In this document: in pieces, positions 45,217-54,569 of the stretch
How positions within the stretch are numbered: the stretch's first letter is position 1
How the letters are laid out: every line of letters starts with the position of its first letter
Assembly (NCBI RefSeq): GCF_005877885.1
Contig: NZ_VCHY01000006.1
Span: forward strand, 186,001 to 250,000
Direction: 5' to 3'
DNA length: 64,000 nucleotides
Source: Labilibacter sediminis
GTDB lineage: Bacteria; Bacteroidota; Bacteroidia; Bacteroidales; Marinilabiliaceae
The notes under the pieces: model-generated
What the model was told of the DNA's origin: nothing
Database searches by the model: none
Seen by the model: the letters and a program-made list of their open reading frames with translations, nothing else
Made by a program: the position numbers and the translations under genes

Positions 45217-46992
45217 ATGGATATTGTAAAATTAAATATAGATAACAAACCTGTAGTAGTTGAAAAAGGTGCTACATTGTTAGAAGCGGCAAAATCAGTA
45301 GGAGTTGATGTACCTACTTTATGTCACATGAAACTACACGATATGAATTACGAAAATAATCCGGGAGGTTGTCGTGTTTGTGTAGTTGAGGTTGAAGGAA
45401 GAAGAAATCTGGCACCTGCTTGTAAAACAGAGTGTACTGAAGGAATGAATGTTAATACTCACTCATTAAGAGTAATTAATGCTCGTCGTACAGTAATGGA
45501 GTTAATTTTATCTGATCACCCGGCTGAGTGTTTAACCTGTGTAAAAAACGGTAAGTGTGAGCTTCAAACTATGGCTCAAAATCTTGGAATACGTGAGATT
45601 CCTTTCGAAGGAGAGCAATCACACTACAAAGAAGACAGATCTCCATCTATTATTCGTGAAGTAGACAAGTGTATTATGTGTCGCCGATGCGAAATGGCTT
45701 GTAACGAAATTCAAACTGTTGGATGCCTTTCGGCTATCAATCGTGGATTTGAGTCTGTAGTTGCACCTGCTTTTGAAATGGATCTTGAAAAATCTACTTG
45801 TACTTATTGTGGTCAGTGTGTAGCTGTTTGCCCTACAGGAGCACTTTCTGAAGTAGATCATACTCGTAAAGTTCTTTCTACCTTAGTTGATCCAACCAAA
45901 ACTGTAATAGTACAAACTGCTCCTGCTGTGCGTGCTGCTTTAGGTGAAGAGTTTGGAATGGATGCAGGTACTCTGGTTACCGGAAAAATGACTTCTGCTT
46001 TAAAGAAACTTGGTTTCGATAAAGTATTTGATACAGACTTTGCTGCCGACCTTACCATTATGGAGGAAGGAACAGAGTTGTTAGGACGCCTTCAAAAGCA
46101 CCTTAACGGTGATAAGGATGTAAAACTTCCAATTTTAACTTCTTGTTGTCCGGGATGGGTAAACTTCTTCGAAAGTAACTTCCCTGACATGTTAGATGTA
46201 CCTTCTACTGCTAAATCTCCTCAACAAATGTTTGGTGCGGTTGCTAAAACTTATTTGGCAGACCAAATGGGTATTAAGCGTGAGGATATGGTAGTTGTTT
46301 CTATTATGCCTTGTTTGGCTAAAAAATACGAAGCTCAGCGTCCGGAGTTTGCTGTTGATAACAATCCAGATGTTGATTTCTCTCTGTCTACCCGTGAGTT
46401 AGCTCAAATGATTAAAGGAGCAAATATAAACTTTGAGGATTTAACTGATGAGGACTTTGATAATCCAATGGGTGAATCTACAGGAGCAGGTGTAATTTTT
46501 GCTAATACAGGTGGAGTAATTGAAGCTGCTGCTCGTACTGCTTATGAGGTTCATACCAAGAAAAAATTAGAAAAAGTAGAATTCGAATCTTTACGTGGCT
46601 TTGAAGGTATACGTTCTGCAACTGTAGATTTTGATGGTCTTCCGATTAAAATCGGTATTGCACATGGTTTAGGTAATGCCCGTAAGCTTTTAGAAGATGT
46701 TCAAGCTGGTAAGTCAGAGTTCCATGCAATTGAAATTATGGCTTGTCCTGGTGGTTGTATTGGTGGTGGTGGTCAGCCATATCACCATGGCGATACAAGC
46801 ATTCTTAAAAAGAGAGCTGCAGCTATCTATCGTGAAGATGAAGGTAAAGAAATACGTAAATCTCATGAGAACCCATTCATCGTTAAGTTGTATGAGGAGT
46901 TCTTAGGTGAGCCATGTGGTGACTTATCTCACAAATTGCTTCATACGCATTACTTCGATAAGAAAAAGAAAGTTGAAATTAATAACGATTAA
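45217..46992 (+). CDS. hydA: [FeFe] hydrogenase catalytic subunit 2 (HydA/HndD), canonical motifs
   Basis: A 591-residue M3-type catalytic subunit. [2Fe-2S] ligands Cys36, 52, 55, 69; His-Cys3 cluster His101, Cys105, 108, 114; [4Fe-4S] clusters Cys152/155/158/162 and 195/198/201/205. The H-cluster motifs are all canonical: L1 TSCCPGW (Cys310, Cys311), L2 MPCLAKK (Cys366), L3 MACPGGC (Cys510, Cys514) followed by IGGGGQP. It should reversibly oxidise H2. It contrasts with the Ser-containing L1 of the paralogue at 33300. Confidence 0.96.
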   Translation: MDIVKLNIDNKPVVVEKGATLLEAAKSVGVDVPTLCHMKLHDMNYENNPGGCRVCVVEVEGRRNLAPACKTECTEGMNVNTHSLRVINARRTVMELILSDHPAECLTCVKNGKCELQTMAQNLGIREIPFEGEQSHYKEDRSPSIIREVDKCIMCRRCEMACNEIQTVGCLSAINRGFESVVAPAFEMDLEKSTCTYCGQCVAVCPTGALSEVDHTRKVLSTLVDPTKTVIVQTAPAVRAALGEEFGMDAGTLVTGKMTSALKKLGFDKVFDTDFAADLTIMEEGTELLGRLQKHLNGDKDVKLPILTSCCPGWVNFFESNFPDMLDVPSTAKSPQQMFGAVAKTYLADQMGIKREDMVVVSIMPCLAKKYEAQRPEFAVDNNPDVDFSLSTRELAQMIKGANINFEDLTDEDFDNPMGESTGAGVIFANTGGVIEAAARTAYEVHTKKKLEKVEFESLRGFEGIRSATVDFDGLPIKIGIAHGLGNARKLLEDVQAGKSEFHAIEIMACPGGCIGGGGQPYHHGDTSILKKRAAAIYREDEGKEIRKSHENPFIVKLYEEFLGEPCGDLSHKLLHTHYFDKKKKVEINND

Positions 46993-47007
46993 TAGGAGGC
47001 TATAAAA

Positions 47008-47484
47008 ATGGCAGAAATAAAATTAGCTGAAAGCAAAGTTCAGGAATTAAAAGAAGTTTGCAAAAAGTTCGATTACGATAAAGGAGAACTAATAAACGTA
47101 TTGCACGCAGCACAAGAAATTTTTGGCTATTTACCAGCCGAAGTGCAGGAAATTGTAGCTGATGAGTTAAATGTTAATATTGCTCATGTTTATGGTGTGG
47201 TTACTTTTTACTCGTTCTTTACCATGATTCCTAAAGGAGAGCACCCAATTTCAATTTGTATGGGTACTGCCTGTTATGTTCGTGGAGCAGAAAAAGTGTT
47301 GGATGAGTTTAAACGCTTATTAGATGTTAAGGTTGGTGAAACAACTCCTGACGGTAAATTTTCTGTGAGTAGTTTACGTTGTGTAGGAGCATGTGGTTTA
47401 GCTCCTGTAGTAACGGTAGGTGAAAAAGTATATGGTCGAGTGGCTCCGGAAGGAGTTAAAGACATTCTTGCAGAGTATAACTAG
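47008..47484 (+). CDS. hydC: NuoE-like [2Fe-2S] subunit of [FeFe] hydrogenase 2 (HydC/HndA)
   Basis: A 158-residue subunit with a helical N-terminal part and a [2Fe-2S] site at Cys84, Cys89, Cys125 and Cys129. It is preceded by a good AGGAGG Shine-Dalgarno, rare in this window, which may raise its translation. It is the last gene of operon 2 and precedes a terminator. It is more like the standard HydC than the copy at 31600. Confidence 0.93.
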   Translation: MAEIKLAESKVQELKEVCKKFDYDKGELINVLHAAQEIFGYLPAEVQEIVADELNVNIAHVYGVVTFYSFFTMIPKGEHPISICMGTACYVRGAEKVLDEFKRLLDVKVGETTPDGKFSVSSLRCVGACGLAPVVTVGEKVYGRVAPEGVKDILAEYN

Positions 47485-47533
47485 AGCTGAGGGCATGGTG
47501 CCGTAGTGCACAGAGTCTGAGAAATAATAAAAG

Positions 47534-47564
47534 CCCGTTCCGCAAAAGTGGAGCGGGTTTTTTT
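47534..47564 (+). terminator. Bidirectional terminator between hydrogenase operon 2 and hypB
   Basis: A 10-bp stem (47534-47543 with 47548-47557, two G-T pairs) with an AAAA loop is followed by seven T residues on the plus strand. On the minus strand the same stem is followed by TTTTATTATT, so it can also end the convergent hyp operon 13 bases after hypB. Confidence 0.9.
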
Positions 47565-47576
47565 ATTGGGCGTATA

Positions 47577-48227
47577 TTATTTAGATTCGATGATTACCTT
47601 AAACCAATCTAGTACATTATTGATACCGGCCTGTTGCATGCACGATATTTCAAAAAGGGGTATGTTAACTCCCAGTTTTTGCAAATCAGCTTTAAAACTG
47701 TTTATATTAAAGTTTGTATATGGTATTAAATCAATTTTATTTAAAATAATTGAGTCTGCTTTTCGAAACAACATAGGGTACTTGGTAGGTTTGTCATCGC
47801 CTTCAGTTGTGCTGGTTAATGCGATACAGTAGTTTTCACCCAGATCGAATGCCGTCGGACATATTAGATTTCCCACATTCTCCACAAAAACCACATCAAG
47901 TTTATTTAAATCAAATTCAGCCAAAGCACCACTAATACTGTTTGAATCAAGATGGCAACCACCTTCGGTATTGATTTGAATAATGGGCAGGTTGTATTTA
48001 ATTAACCGACGGGCATCACGGTCGGTATAAGCATCACCTTCAATAATTCCAATATTATATTCCGGTGCCAGATTTTCACAAAGTAGTTCCAATAGCGAAG
48101 TCTTTCCTGCTCCCGGAGAACTTATGAAATTGAACATCACTACCTGGTTTTGCTTTAAAAGTTGCCTGATATCGTCGGCCTTATCCTGGTTCTTATCCAG
48201 TACATTACGCATTATCTTAATTTCCAT
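47577..48227 (-). CDS. hypB: Hydrogenase nickel-incorporation GTPase HypB
   Basis: A 216-residue GTPase with the P-loop SSPGAGKTS at 36-44, the GDAYTDRD segment and the base-specificity region LNKIDL. It drives nickel insertion into the [NiFe] large subunit together with HypA. It lacks the histidine-rich nickel-storage N-terminus of some homologues. It is the last gene of the hyp operon, 2 bases after hypA. Confidence 0.95.
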   Translation of the reverse strand: MEIKIMRNVLDKNQDKADDIRQLLKQNQVVMFNFISSPGAGKTSLLELLCENLAPEYNIGIIEGDAYTDRDARRLIKYNLPIIQINTEGGCHLDSNSISGALAEFDLNKLDVVFVENVGNLICPTAFDLGENYCIALTSTTEGDDKPTKYPMLFRKADSIILNKIDLIPYTNFNINSFKADLQKLGVNIPLFEISCMQQAGINNVLDWFKVIIESK

Positions 48228-48229
48228 GA

Positions 48230-48568
48230 TTATTCCCCTTCAATACTTTTTATAATTAATTCATTACCATTGATTATATTCAGGTCCTTGCTTCCACAGA
48301 AAGAACAGTAAAATACTTTTTTTACATCACATATTTTATTACAACTATTGCATTGCCCTTTAATTGAGACTATTTCGATGTTGAGTATTGCGTTCTGAGC
48401 AATAGTATTTTCTGCGGCACTTTCAAAAGCAAAACGAAATATCTCAGGAACAATTTGCTGCATCTCACCCAAAAGGAAATTTACTTGTGAAATTTTACTT
48501 AGATTTTCCTTTTTCGATACTTCGTTAATGATTTCGAACAGATGATTCACAATGGCTATTTCGTGCAT
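48230..48568 (-). CDS. hypA: Hydrogenase nickel chaperone HypA
   Basis: A 112-residue protein starting MHEIAIV, with His2 as the nickel ligand, and a zinc-finger domain with CNSC and CSFC pairs in the second half. It delivers nickel to the large subunit. It is preceded by a 95-base gap that contains a long hairpin, so it may be translated at a level different from hypE. Confidence 0.95.
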   Translation of the reverse strand: MHEIAIVNHLFEIINEVSKKENLSKISQVNFLLGEMQQIVPEIFRFAFESAAENTIAQNAILNIEIVSIKGQCNSCNKICDVKKVFYCSFCGSKDLNIINGNELIIKSIEGE

Positions 48569-48610
48569 TTTAATAGTTTGTATATTGTTAACGCATTGAG
48601 AGCTATTTGT

Positions 48611-48646
48611 ATTGGTTTAATCATCTTGTTGAGTGATTAAACCAAT
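48611..48646 (-). repeat. 13-bp perfect intercistronic hairpin between hypE and hypA
   Basis: The arm at 48611-48623 is exactly complementary to 48634-48646, around a 10-base loop. There is no T-run on the minus strand after it, so it is not a classical terminator. It may protect or process the hyp message or partly block transcription. Confidence 0.7.
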
Positions 48647-48663
48647 TTCTACGGTTATCCCCG

Positions 48664-49677
48664 CTAACATATTCGGGGTAACTGTTCGCCGGCAAGCATT
48701 TTAACCAGGCGTTTTCCTCCAATTATACTATTCATCACTACCTCACCCTTATAATTGTCCGTTATCTTCCCAATCATCCTGTATGATTTTCCAAGTACAT
48801 CATTATGCAATATTTCTTGTATGGCGGTTTCATCAGTTTTGTCTACCACAATCAATACTTTGCCTTCATTTGCTAAATGAAGAGCATCAAATCCTAGCAC
48901 TTCGCATAATGCTTTTACACTTTCTTTAATTGGGATATCTTTTTCATTGATTTCGATTCCAAAATTTTTTCCTGACGCAATTTCATCGAGAACTGTAGCT
49001 AGTCCACCCCGGGTTAGGTCGCGCATAAATTTTACATGGATACCGGCATCTAATATGTTTTCAATTAAGTGATGCAAGCAGGTGCAATCAGATTGAATAT
49101 CAGTTCTTAAGGGTAAGTCTTCTCTGGCTGTTAGTACAGCCATCGCATGGTCGCCAAGTGTACCATTAACAAATAAAAGATCACCGGGTGCTATTTTGTT
49201 CCCGGTTGCAATGTGTTTGTGTTCATCCTTTATTATTCCAATTCCTGAAGTATTAATAAAAACTTTATCCGCCTTTCCTTTATTGACGACTTTGGTATCG
49301 CCTGTAACAATTTGTACCCCTGCCTTTTTTGCTTCAAAGGCCATGGTTTGTACAATTTCTTCAAGTTTTGTTAAAGGGTAGCCTTCTTCTATAATAAATC
49401 CAACACTTATAAATTGAGGGTGAGCACCTGAAACAGCCAGGTCGTTTATGGTACCGCAAATGGCTAATTTTCCAATGTTGCCGCCAGGAAAAAACAATGG
49501 GTCTACAATATATGAATCTGTAGTAAATGCAAGATGCATTCCTGGTATCTCCAGAATAGCGGAATCGGTACTTTTTTTCAGAGCTTCATTATTAAAGTAT
49601 TTAAAGAATAAATCAGTGATTAACTGATGCATCAGTTTGCCCCCGCTTCCATGACCAAGTATAATTCTATCGTCCAT
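48664..49677 (-). CDS. hypE: Hydrogenase maturation protein HypE
   Basis: A 337-residue AIR-synthase-like (PurM fold) protein that dehydrates a carbamoylated C-terminal Cys to thiocyanate for the Fe cyanide ligands. The start is the ATG at 49677 (MDDRIILGHGSGG). A longer reading to 49815 only translates the end of hypD in another frame. It ends PRIC with the required C-terminal Cys. The first bases overlap the hypD stop by 11 bases. Confidence 0.96.
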   Translation of the reverse strand: MDDRIILGHGSGGKLMHQLITDLFFKYFNNEALKKSTDSAILEIPGMHLAFTTDSYIVDPLFFPGGNIGKLAICGTINDLAVSGAHPQFISVGFIIEEGYPLTKLEEIVQTMAFEAKKAGVQIVTGDTKVVNKGKADKVFINTSGIGIIKDEHKHIATGNKIAPGDLLFVNGTLGDHAMAVLTAREDLPLRTDIQSDCTCLHHLIENILDAGIHVKFMRDLTRGGLATVLDEIASGKNFGIEINEKDIPIKESVKALCEVLGFDALHLANEGKVLIVVDKTDETAIQEILHNDVLGKSYRMIGKITDNYKGEVVMNSIIGGKRLVKMLAGEQLPRIC

Positions 49678-50755
49678 ATTGATGATATTTAAAGTAAGCT
49701 TGACAGGTCCCTTCATTGGAAACCATACATGCACCAACCGGATTTTCGGGATTACACTTATGGGCAAAAAGGTTGCAATCAGAAGGTGATTTTTTCCCCT
49801 TAAGGATTTCGCCACAAATGCAGCCTTTATCCGGTTCTTTTGTATTAAAAGATACGGAAAATTGTTGTTCGGCGTCGTATTTATAGAATTGAGGTCGCAG
49901 TTTTAGTACACTTTTTTTAATGGAGCCCAATCCACGCCAATTTCCATCTTCAGCAACAAATACCTGGTTCATAATTCTTTTGGCTTTTCTATTTCCCCAT
50001 GGTTTAACAGCCCTTTTGTATTGTATCTCCACCTTTGGGTCAACATGTTTAAGCTGTAGTAAAAGCATATATATGGATTGCAGGATATCCAAAGGTTCAA
50101 ACCCTGAAATGACACATCCCAAACCAAAATCTCTACATATTTCTTCATACATTTCGGAGCCTGAGATTGTGCTCACATGACCAGGGCAGATGTAACCGTT
50201 AATTTTCACATCGTCCTCAACAATGGCTTTCATGGCAGGTGGCATAATTTTATGGGCACTAAGGATCGAAAAATTGCTAAGGTGTATTTTTTCTGCTTCT
50301 AATACAGCAACTGCAGTTCCCGGAGCAGTAGTTTCGAACCCGATGGCAGCAAAAATTACATTTTTTTTGGGATTTTCAGTTGCTGTTTTTAATGCATCGA
50401 GAGATGAAAGTACAACACGGATATCAGCTCCGGCTGCTTTTTCCTTTTCAAGCGTAGTGTAGGTGCCGGGTACTCGCATCAAATCACCATAGGTGCAAAT
50501 AATAGTGTTGTCGAGTTGCGACAGTGCAGTCATATGGTCGATATAAGATGTATCTGTAACACAAACCGGACAGCCAGGCCCTGAAATTAATTTTATTTCT
50601 GAAGGTAATAGTGATGGTATCCCGAATTTCTGTATGTTCATTGTATGTCCACCACAGACCTCCATGAACACATAAGGTTTCTGTGCCATCTTTCTTATAG
50701 AAGCACAAAGTCTTTCTATATGTTCAGGATTTCGATATTCATCAATATACTTCAT
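49667..50755 (-). CDS. hypD: Hydrogenase maturation protein HypD
   Basis: A 362-residue iron-sulfur scaffold protein on which the Fe(CN)2CO unit is built with HypC. Visible motifs are CGGHTMN (Cys34), GPGCPVC (Cys62, Cys65), CPGHVSTI, GFEPLDIL, and the C-terminal Cys-rich [4Fe-4S] region (CICGEIL, then PENPVGAC). Length is normal. It is preceded by a 105-base gap after hypC. Confidence 0.96.
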   Translation of the reverse strand: MKYIDEYRNPEHIERLCASIRKMAQKPYVFMEVCGGHTMNIQKFGIPSLLPSEIKLISGPGCPVCVTDTSYIDHMTALSQLDNTIICTYGDLMRVPGTYTTLEKEKAAGADIRVVLSSLDALKTATENPKKNVIFAAIGFETTAPGTAVAVLEAEKIHLSNFSILSAHKIMPPAMKAIVEDDVKINGYICPGHVSTISGSEMYEEICRDFGLGCVISGFEPLDILQSIYMLLLQLKHVDPKVEIQYKRAVKPWGNRKAKRIMNQVFVAEDGNWRGLGSIKKSVLKLRPQFYKYDAEQQFSVSFNTKEPDKGCICGEILKGKKSPSDCNLFAHKCNPENPVGACMVSNEGTCQAYFKYHQYGR

Positions 50756-50783
50756 TTTTTATAAGTTAGTTTTATAAAAAGAG

Positions 50784-50809
50784 ATGGTTGTTTTGGCAAT
50801 ATCAACCAT
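50784..50809 (-). repeat. Short inverted repeat between hypC and hypD
   Basis: ATGGTTG (50784-50790) pairs with CAACCAT (50803-50809) around 12 bases. The element TTGGCAATA occurs in the loop and again near 50842. It is a weaker hairpin than the one before hypA; a processing or stability role is possible. Confidence 0.4.
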
Positions 50810-50860
50810 TACTCCCTTCCAGGTGCTCTTCGCTAGCAACTATTGGCAATAAGATATAAG

Positions 50861-51085
50861 TTAATGGCTATTGTTTTTTTTCATCTCATCAAAGATTTTG
50901 AGTGTTAGTTTGGCTTCCTCTTCGTCAATTTTTTGAATAGCAAATCCTGCATGCAGTAATACGTAATCGCCAATTTTTACATCGTCAACCATTTGTAGGC
51001 CGGCAGAATATTTTACGTTGCCAATGCTTACTTCGGCTTTGTTGCCTTCAATGGATATTATTTTAGCCGGAATACTCAAACACAT
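50861..51085 (-). CDS. hypC: Hydrogenase assembly chaperone HypC
   Basis: A 74-residue HypC/HybG protein with the essential N-terminal MCLSIPAK (Cys2). It holds the Fe unit on HypD and passes it to the large subunit. It is 59 bases downstream of hypF in the same operon. Confidence 0.95.
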   Translation of the reverse strand: MCLSIPAKIISIEGNKAEVSIGNVKYSAGLQMVDDVKIGDYVLLHAGFAIQKIDEEEAKLTLKIFDEMKKNNSH

Positions 51086-51144
51086 AGATATTGTTTTGGT
51101 GATTTATTATTACAGTTAATACACAAGGTTAAAACAGTTAAAGC

Positions 51145-53433
51145 CTAAGTTTTCAAAAGGTGAGCAGCAATGGTGATCTGACCAAGTGCGATTCCGCCAT
51201 CGTTGGGAGGTACCTTTCGGTTGGTAAAGACTTTAAACCCTATATTTTGAAGCTGATGTTCTATATGCCCCAATAAATAACGGTTTTGAAATGTGCCTCC
51301 AGATAAAATTACATTATTTATCTTGTATTTTTGACACATCAAGGTTACTATTTTTATTACCACGGCAACAATGGTCTGGTGAAAGCGAGCTGAAATAATT
51401 GAAACAGGAACATTGTTTTTTAAATCTTGTAAGATCTGCACAATCATTTTTCTGAACGAGATAACCTTACCCCGTATCTCAAAGTCATACTTGTCTATGC
51501 ATGTATGATCGATTATTGCTTCAAGTTTCATTGGTGCTTCAGCTTCAAAATCTGTGTGATTGCATATATTTAACATAGAAGCGACCGCATCAAATAAGCG
51601 TCCTGTACTGCAGCTTAAGGGTAAATTGATATTTTTTTGCAACGAAGCCAGTACCATGGTAATTTGATCTCTGCAAATATCTCGCAGGAACTCGTATTCA
51701 GCATAATTAAGGCTTTCTCCATATATTTGATACAGATATGATATTGCCATCCGCCATGGTTGTTTAATGGCCAAATCACCACCAGGCATGGGCATATATT
51801 CAAAATGATATTCCCGTGAAAAACCCAACAAGTCACAACACATAAATTCACTGCCCCAAATATTTCCGTCCCTTCCATATCCGCTACCATCAAAACAAAT
51901 CCCGATCAGTTTATCCTTTAGACCGTATTCGGCCATTACCGATGCAATATGCGCATGATGATGATATACTTTAATACATTGGGTATTGTATTTTTTCTGA
52001 AAATCATATGCAAATTGTGAGGTGATATAATCGGGGTGAGCATCGGTAACTATGCATGGAGGATTATAAATTTGGTACAGATTCATGAACCTGTTGACAG
52101 AGTTGCGATAGAATTGGTAAGTTTCGTAATTTTTAATATCGCCTATGTGTTGGCTCAGAGTGATATGGTTGTTTTTGCCAATGGCAAAACAGTTCTTTTG
52201 CTCTGCTCCGGCTGCAATGATTCCTTCTGTATTAAACTGTACTTTAATAGATCGGGGAACATACCCTCTCGAACGACGGATGAGTTGTTGTTGGCCATTT
52301 ATAATCTGAAGTACAGAATCATCAGCACAGTTCCATATTTTACGGTTATACATAACAATCCCATCCGTTATGTCTTCAAGTTGATTGACTACAACATCGT
52401 CGTCGATTAAATTTGGTTCTCCACTAATATTACAACTTGTATACACCAATGCTTTGGTTTGTAGTTTTTCAAAAAGCTGGTAATGAAAAGGCATGTATGG
52501 TAAAATACAACCTAATGTGTTTAATCCATCATTAATGCCCGGAGCAAGCCGCTTTTTTTGATTTAACAATACAACTGGGCGTTGCCACGATGTAATTGCT
52601 TTTTGTTCTTCCTTTTTAAGAAATACAAAAGTTTCAAGCTCTTTTACATCGCTAAACATTACCGCAAATGGTTTTTTATCCCTTTTCTTTATTTTTCTAA
52701 TCTTTTTTACTGCTTGCTTATTCTTGGCATCACAGACTAGAACAAAGCTACCAACTCCTTTTATTGCTATAACTCCACCATTTTTTATGATAAGATTAAC
52801 AGCATGAATGATTTCATCGATATCTGAAATTTTTCTATTCGTCGCCAACATAGTATATCTCGGACCACAATTGTTGCAGGAAATGGGTTGTGCATGAAAT
52901 CTCCTGTTATCAACATCTGAATATTCTTTTTTGCATTCATCGCACATTTCAAAAACATCCATTGTAGTTTCTTTTCTATCATAAGGAAAACTTTTAATGA
53001 TTGTAAATCGAGGGCCGCAATGTGTACAATTTGTGAAAGAATATTGTAATCTGCGAGGTTGAGTCTTTATGTCTTGCAAACAATCGTTGCACGTGGCAAT
53101 ATCAGGACCTATTTCGGTAAAATCACATGAGCTTTCGATACTGTTAACTATTTTAAAATCTTCTGATACTGGTTGATCTATTGTTGAGACATCAAAAGAT
53201 TCAATATCTGCTGCTGAGGGGGGATCAGAAACCAGTTCCTGTATGAAACGTAATTTATTATCAATACTGCCATAAAAAACAACCTCCACACCATTTCTGG
53301 TATTTCTTATAAAACCAATAATACCATATTTTTTAGCCAGTCTATAAACAAAAGGCCTAAAACCAACACCTTGTACAAGCCCATGAATACGCAAAAAATT
53401 TTTGTTCTTTATGTCGTCATACCTGATTATCAT
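51145..53433 (-). CDS. hypF: Carbamoyltransferase HypF
   Basis: A 762-residue protein with all four domains: acylphosphatase (VQGVGFRPFVYR at 20-31), two C4 zinc fingers (CNDC/CTHC and CDEC/CNNC), a YrdC-like carbamoyl-adenylate domain, and a Kae1-like transferase domain with HHHAHIASVMAE and FDGSGYGRDG. It makes the carbamoyl group that becomes the CN ligands. It is the first gene of the hyp operon, divergent from the [NiFe] hydrogenase operon. Confidence 0.96.
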   Translation of the reverse strand: MIIRYDDIKNKNFLRIHGLVQGVGFRPFVYRLAKKYGIIGFIRNTRNGVEVVFYGSIDNKLRFIQELVSDPPSAADIESFDVSTIDQPVSEDFKIVNSIESSCDFTEIGPDIATCNDCLQDIKTQPRRLQYSFTNCTHCGPRFTIIKSFPYDRKETTMDVFEMCDECKKEYSDVDNRRFHAQPISCNNCGPRYTMLATNRKISDIDEIIHAVNLIIKNGGVIAIKGVGSFVLVCDAKNKQAVKKIRKIKKRDKKPFAVMFSDVKELETFVFLKKEEQKAITSWQRPVVLLNQKKRLAPGINDGLNTLGCILPYMPFHYQLFEKLQTKALVYTSCNISGEPNLIDDDVVVNQLEDITDGIVMYNRKIWNCADDSVLQIINGQQQLIRRSRGYVPRSIKVQFNTEGIIAAGAEQKNCFAIGKNNHITLSQHIGDIKNYETYQFYRNSVNRFMNLYQIYNPPCIVTDAHPDYITSQFAYDFQKKYNTQCIKVYHHHAHIASVMAEYGLKDKLIGICFDGSGYGRDGNIWGSEFMCCDLLGFSREYHFEYMPMPGGDLAIKQPWRMAISYLYQIYGESLNYAEYEFLRDICRDQITMVLASLQKNINLPLSCSTGRLFDAVASMLNICNHTDFEAEAPMKLEAIIDHTCIDKYDFEIRGKVISFRKMIVQILQDLKNNVPVSIISARFHQTIVAVVIKIVTLMCQKYKINNVILSGGTFQNRYLLGHIEHQLQNIGFKVFTNRKVPPNDGGIALGQITIAAHLLKT

Positions 53434-53560
53434 GTAATTTATTTAGTGTTGATTAAAGTCAGTCTTAGTAAAAATGTCATATAGCAACCAATAAGATCTT
53501 AAAAAAATATGATAATATATGTGATTTTTGTAACTTATTGGGTAGTAATATGCTAGCCTT
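53434..53560. promoter_or_regulatory. Divergent promoter region hypF / [NiFe] hydrogenase operon
   Basis: These 127 AT-rich bases must serve both operons. No perfect TAnnTTTG is found on either strand. A GATTTTTG (one mismatch) reads toward the hydrogenase. An ATGTCAT at 53474-53480 equals one half of the palindrome at 31506, but its partner half is absent. The spacing suggests co-regulation of maturation and structural genes. Confidence 0.4.
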
Positions 53561-54565
53561 ATGTCAAAAATAGTAAAACTATCTCAGGAGAATTGGAGTG
53601 ATTTGCTAACGGGAATGGCAAAAGATTATCATATATATGCCCCTATACAATACAGTAACCAGCAAGACTATGAGTTGCTTAATGAATACAACATTAAGGA
53701 TATTGTATATAATCATCCTAAGCCTGCCACCCCTCTGAAAACCTTTTTATTACCTATAAAACAAAACCTGGTAAAAGATAATCGGTTTAAACCTTCGGTC
53801 ATATTAGGAATTCCTGCATGTGATTTATCCGCTGTTAATATTCTGAGTGAAATCTACCTGGATAAAGATTTTAAGGATTCTGCTTACGAGCACAGATTAG
53901 AGAACTATATTTTTATAGGATCAGATTGTTACTCGATGCAAGAACATTGTCATTGTACTTCCTATGGATTCAAACCTTATCCAACAGAAAATGCAGACAT
54001 TGTATTATCCCGTCTTGATTCCACCGTTTTTTTACAATCACTTACCCCCAAAGGAGATAAATTAATTGGGCTAATTGAATCAAAGGTTGCTTTGGTGAAA
54101 GCTTTGGAAGAGGAGATTAATCAGATTAACGACAAACGTGAAAGAATAACCCATCAGCTCATAGAAAAAAATAAAGATATTCCTGATTATACAAAAACAG
54201 GTGAATTAATAAAGCAGGCAAAAGAAGAAATATGGAAGAGATATGCGGACACTTGTGTCTCATGTGGAGCATGTGCCACTATTTGTCCTACCTGTACCTG
54301 CTTTTTATTAATTGACAGACCCGGTTTTGAAAAGGTAAGGCAATTAGATGCCTGTCAGCTACCAGCCTTTGCCCATGTTGCAGCAGGCGAAGATCCCTTA
54401 CATGAATTACATGTAAGATTTAAAAACAGGTATATGTGCAAGTATGTCTGGAAACCGGAAAAATTCGATTCAGTGGCTTGTACTGGTTGTGGAAGATGTA
54501 TTGAGGCTTGTATTGGCAAGATTAACAAGAATGAATTGTTTGTTGAACTAAATAGAGAGGATTAA
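53561..54565 (+). CDS. 4Fe-4S subunit similar to sulfhydrogenase beta (HydB of Pyrococcus type)
   Basis: A 334-residue protein of the HydB/anaerobic sulfite reductase A class. The N-terminal half lacks Cys clusters. The C-terminal part has two ferredoxin motifs: Cys232, 235, 238, 242 with extra Cys245 and 247, and Cys307, 310, 313, 317. With the flavin subunit next to it, it would form a module that exchanges electrons between NAD(P)H and the hydrogenase. It is the first gene of the membrane hydrogenase operon, which is unusual since Mbh operons normally lack it. Confidence 0.82.
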   Translation: MSKIVKLSQENWSDLLTGMAKDYHIYAPIQYSNQQDYELLNEYNIKDIVYNHPKPATPLKTFLLPIKQNLVKDNRFKPSVILGIPACDLSAVNILSEIYLDKDFKDSAYEHRLENYIFIGSDCYSMQEHCHCTSYGFKPYPTENADIVLSRLDSTVFLQSLTPKGDKLIGLIESKVALVKALEEEINQINDKRERITHQLIEKNKDIPDYTKTGELIKQAKEEIWKRYADTCVSCGACATICPTCTCFLLIDRPGFEKVRQLDACQLPAFAHVAAGEDPLHELHVRFKNRYMCKYVWKPEKFDSVACTGCGRCIEACIGKINKNELFVELNRED

Positions 54566-54569
54566 AGAA

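Noticed and set aside
47548-47832. Plus-strand ORF opposite hypB
   Set aside because: It lies on the other strand of a fully supported hypB gene and begins inside a terminator; its translation shows no family pattern.
49678-49815. Long N-terminal extension of HypE
   Set aside because: It overlaps the hypD coding sequence, and the HypE family starts at the MDDRIILGHGSGG Met at 49677.
53474-53480. Half-site of the ATGAC-N4-GTCAT motif upstream of the [NiFe] operon
   Set aside because: Only one half is present; the other half shows no match, so I do not call a CRP/FNR site here.
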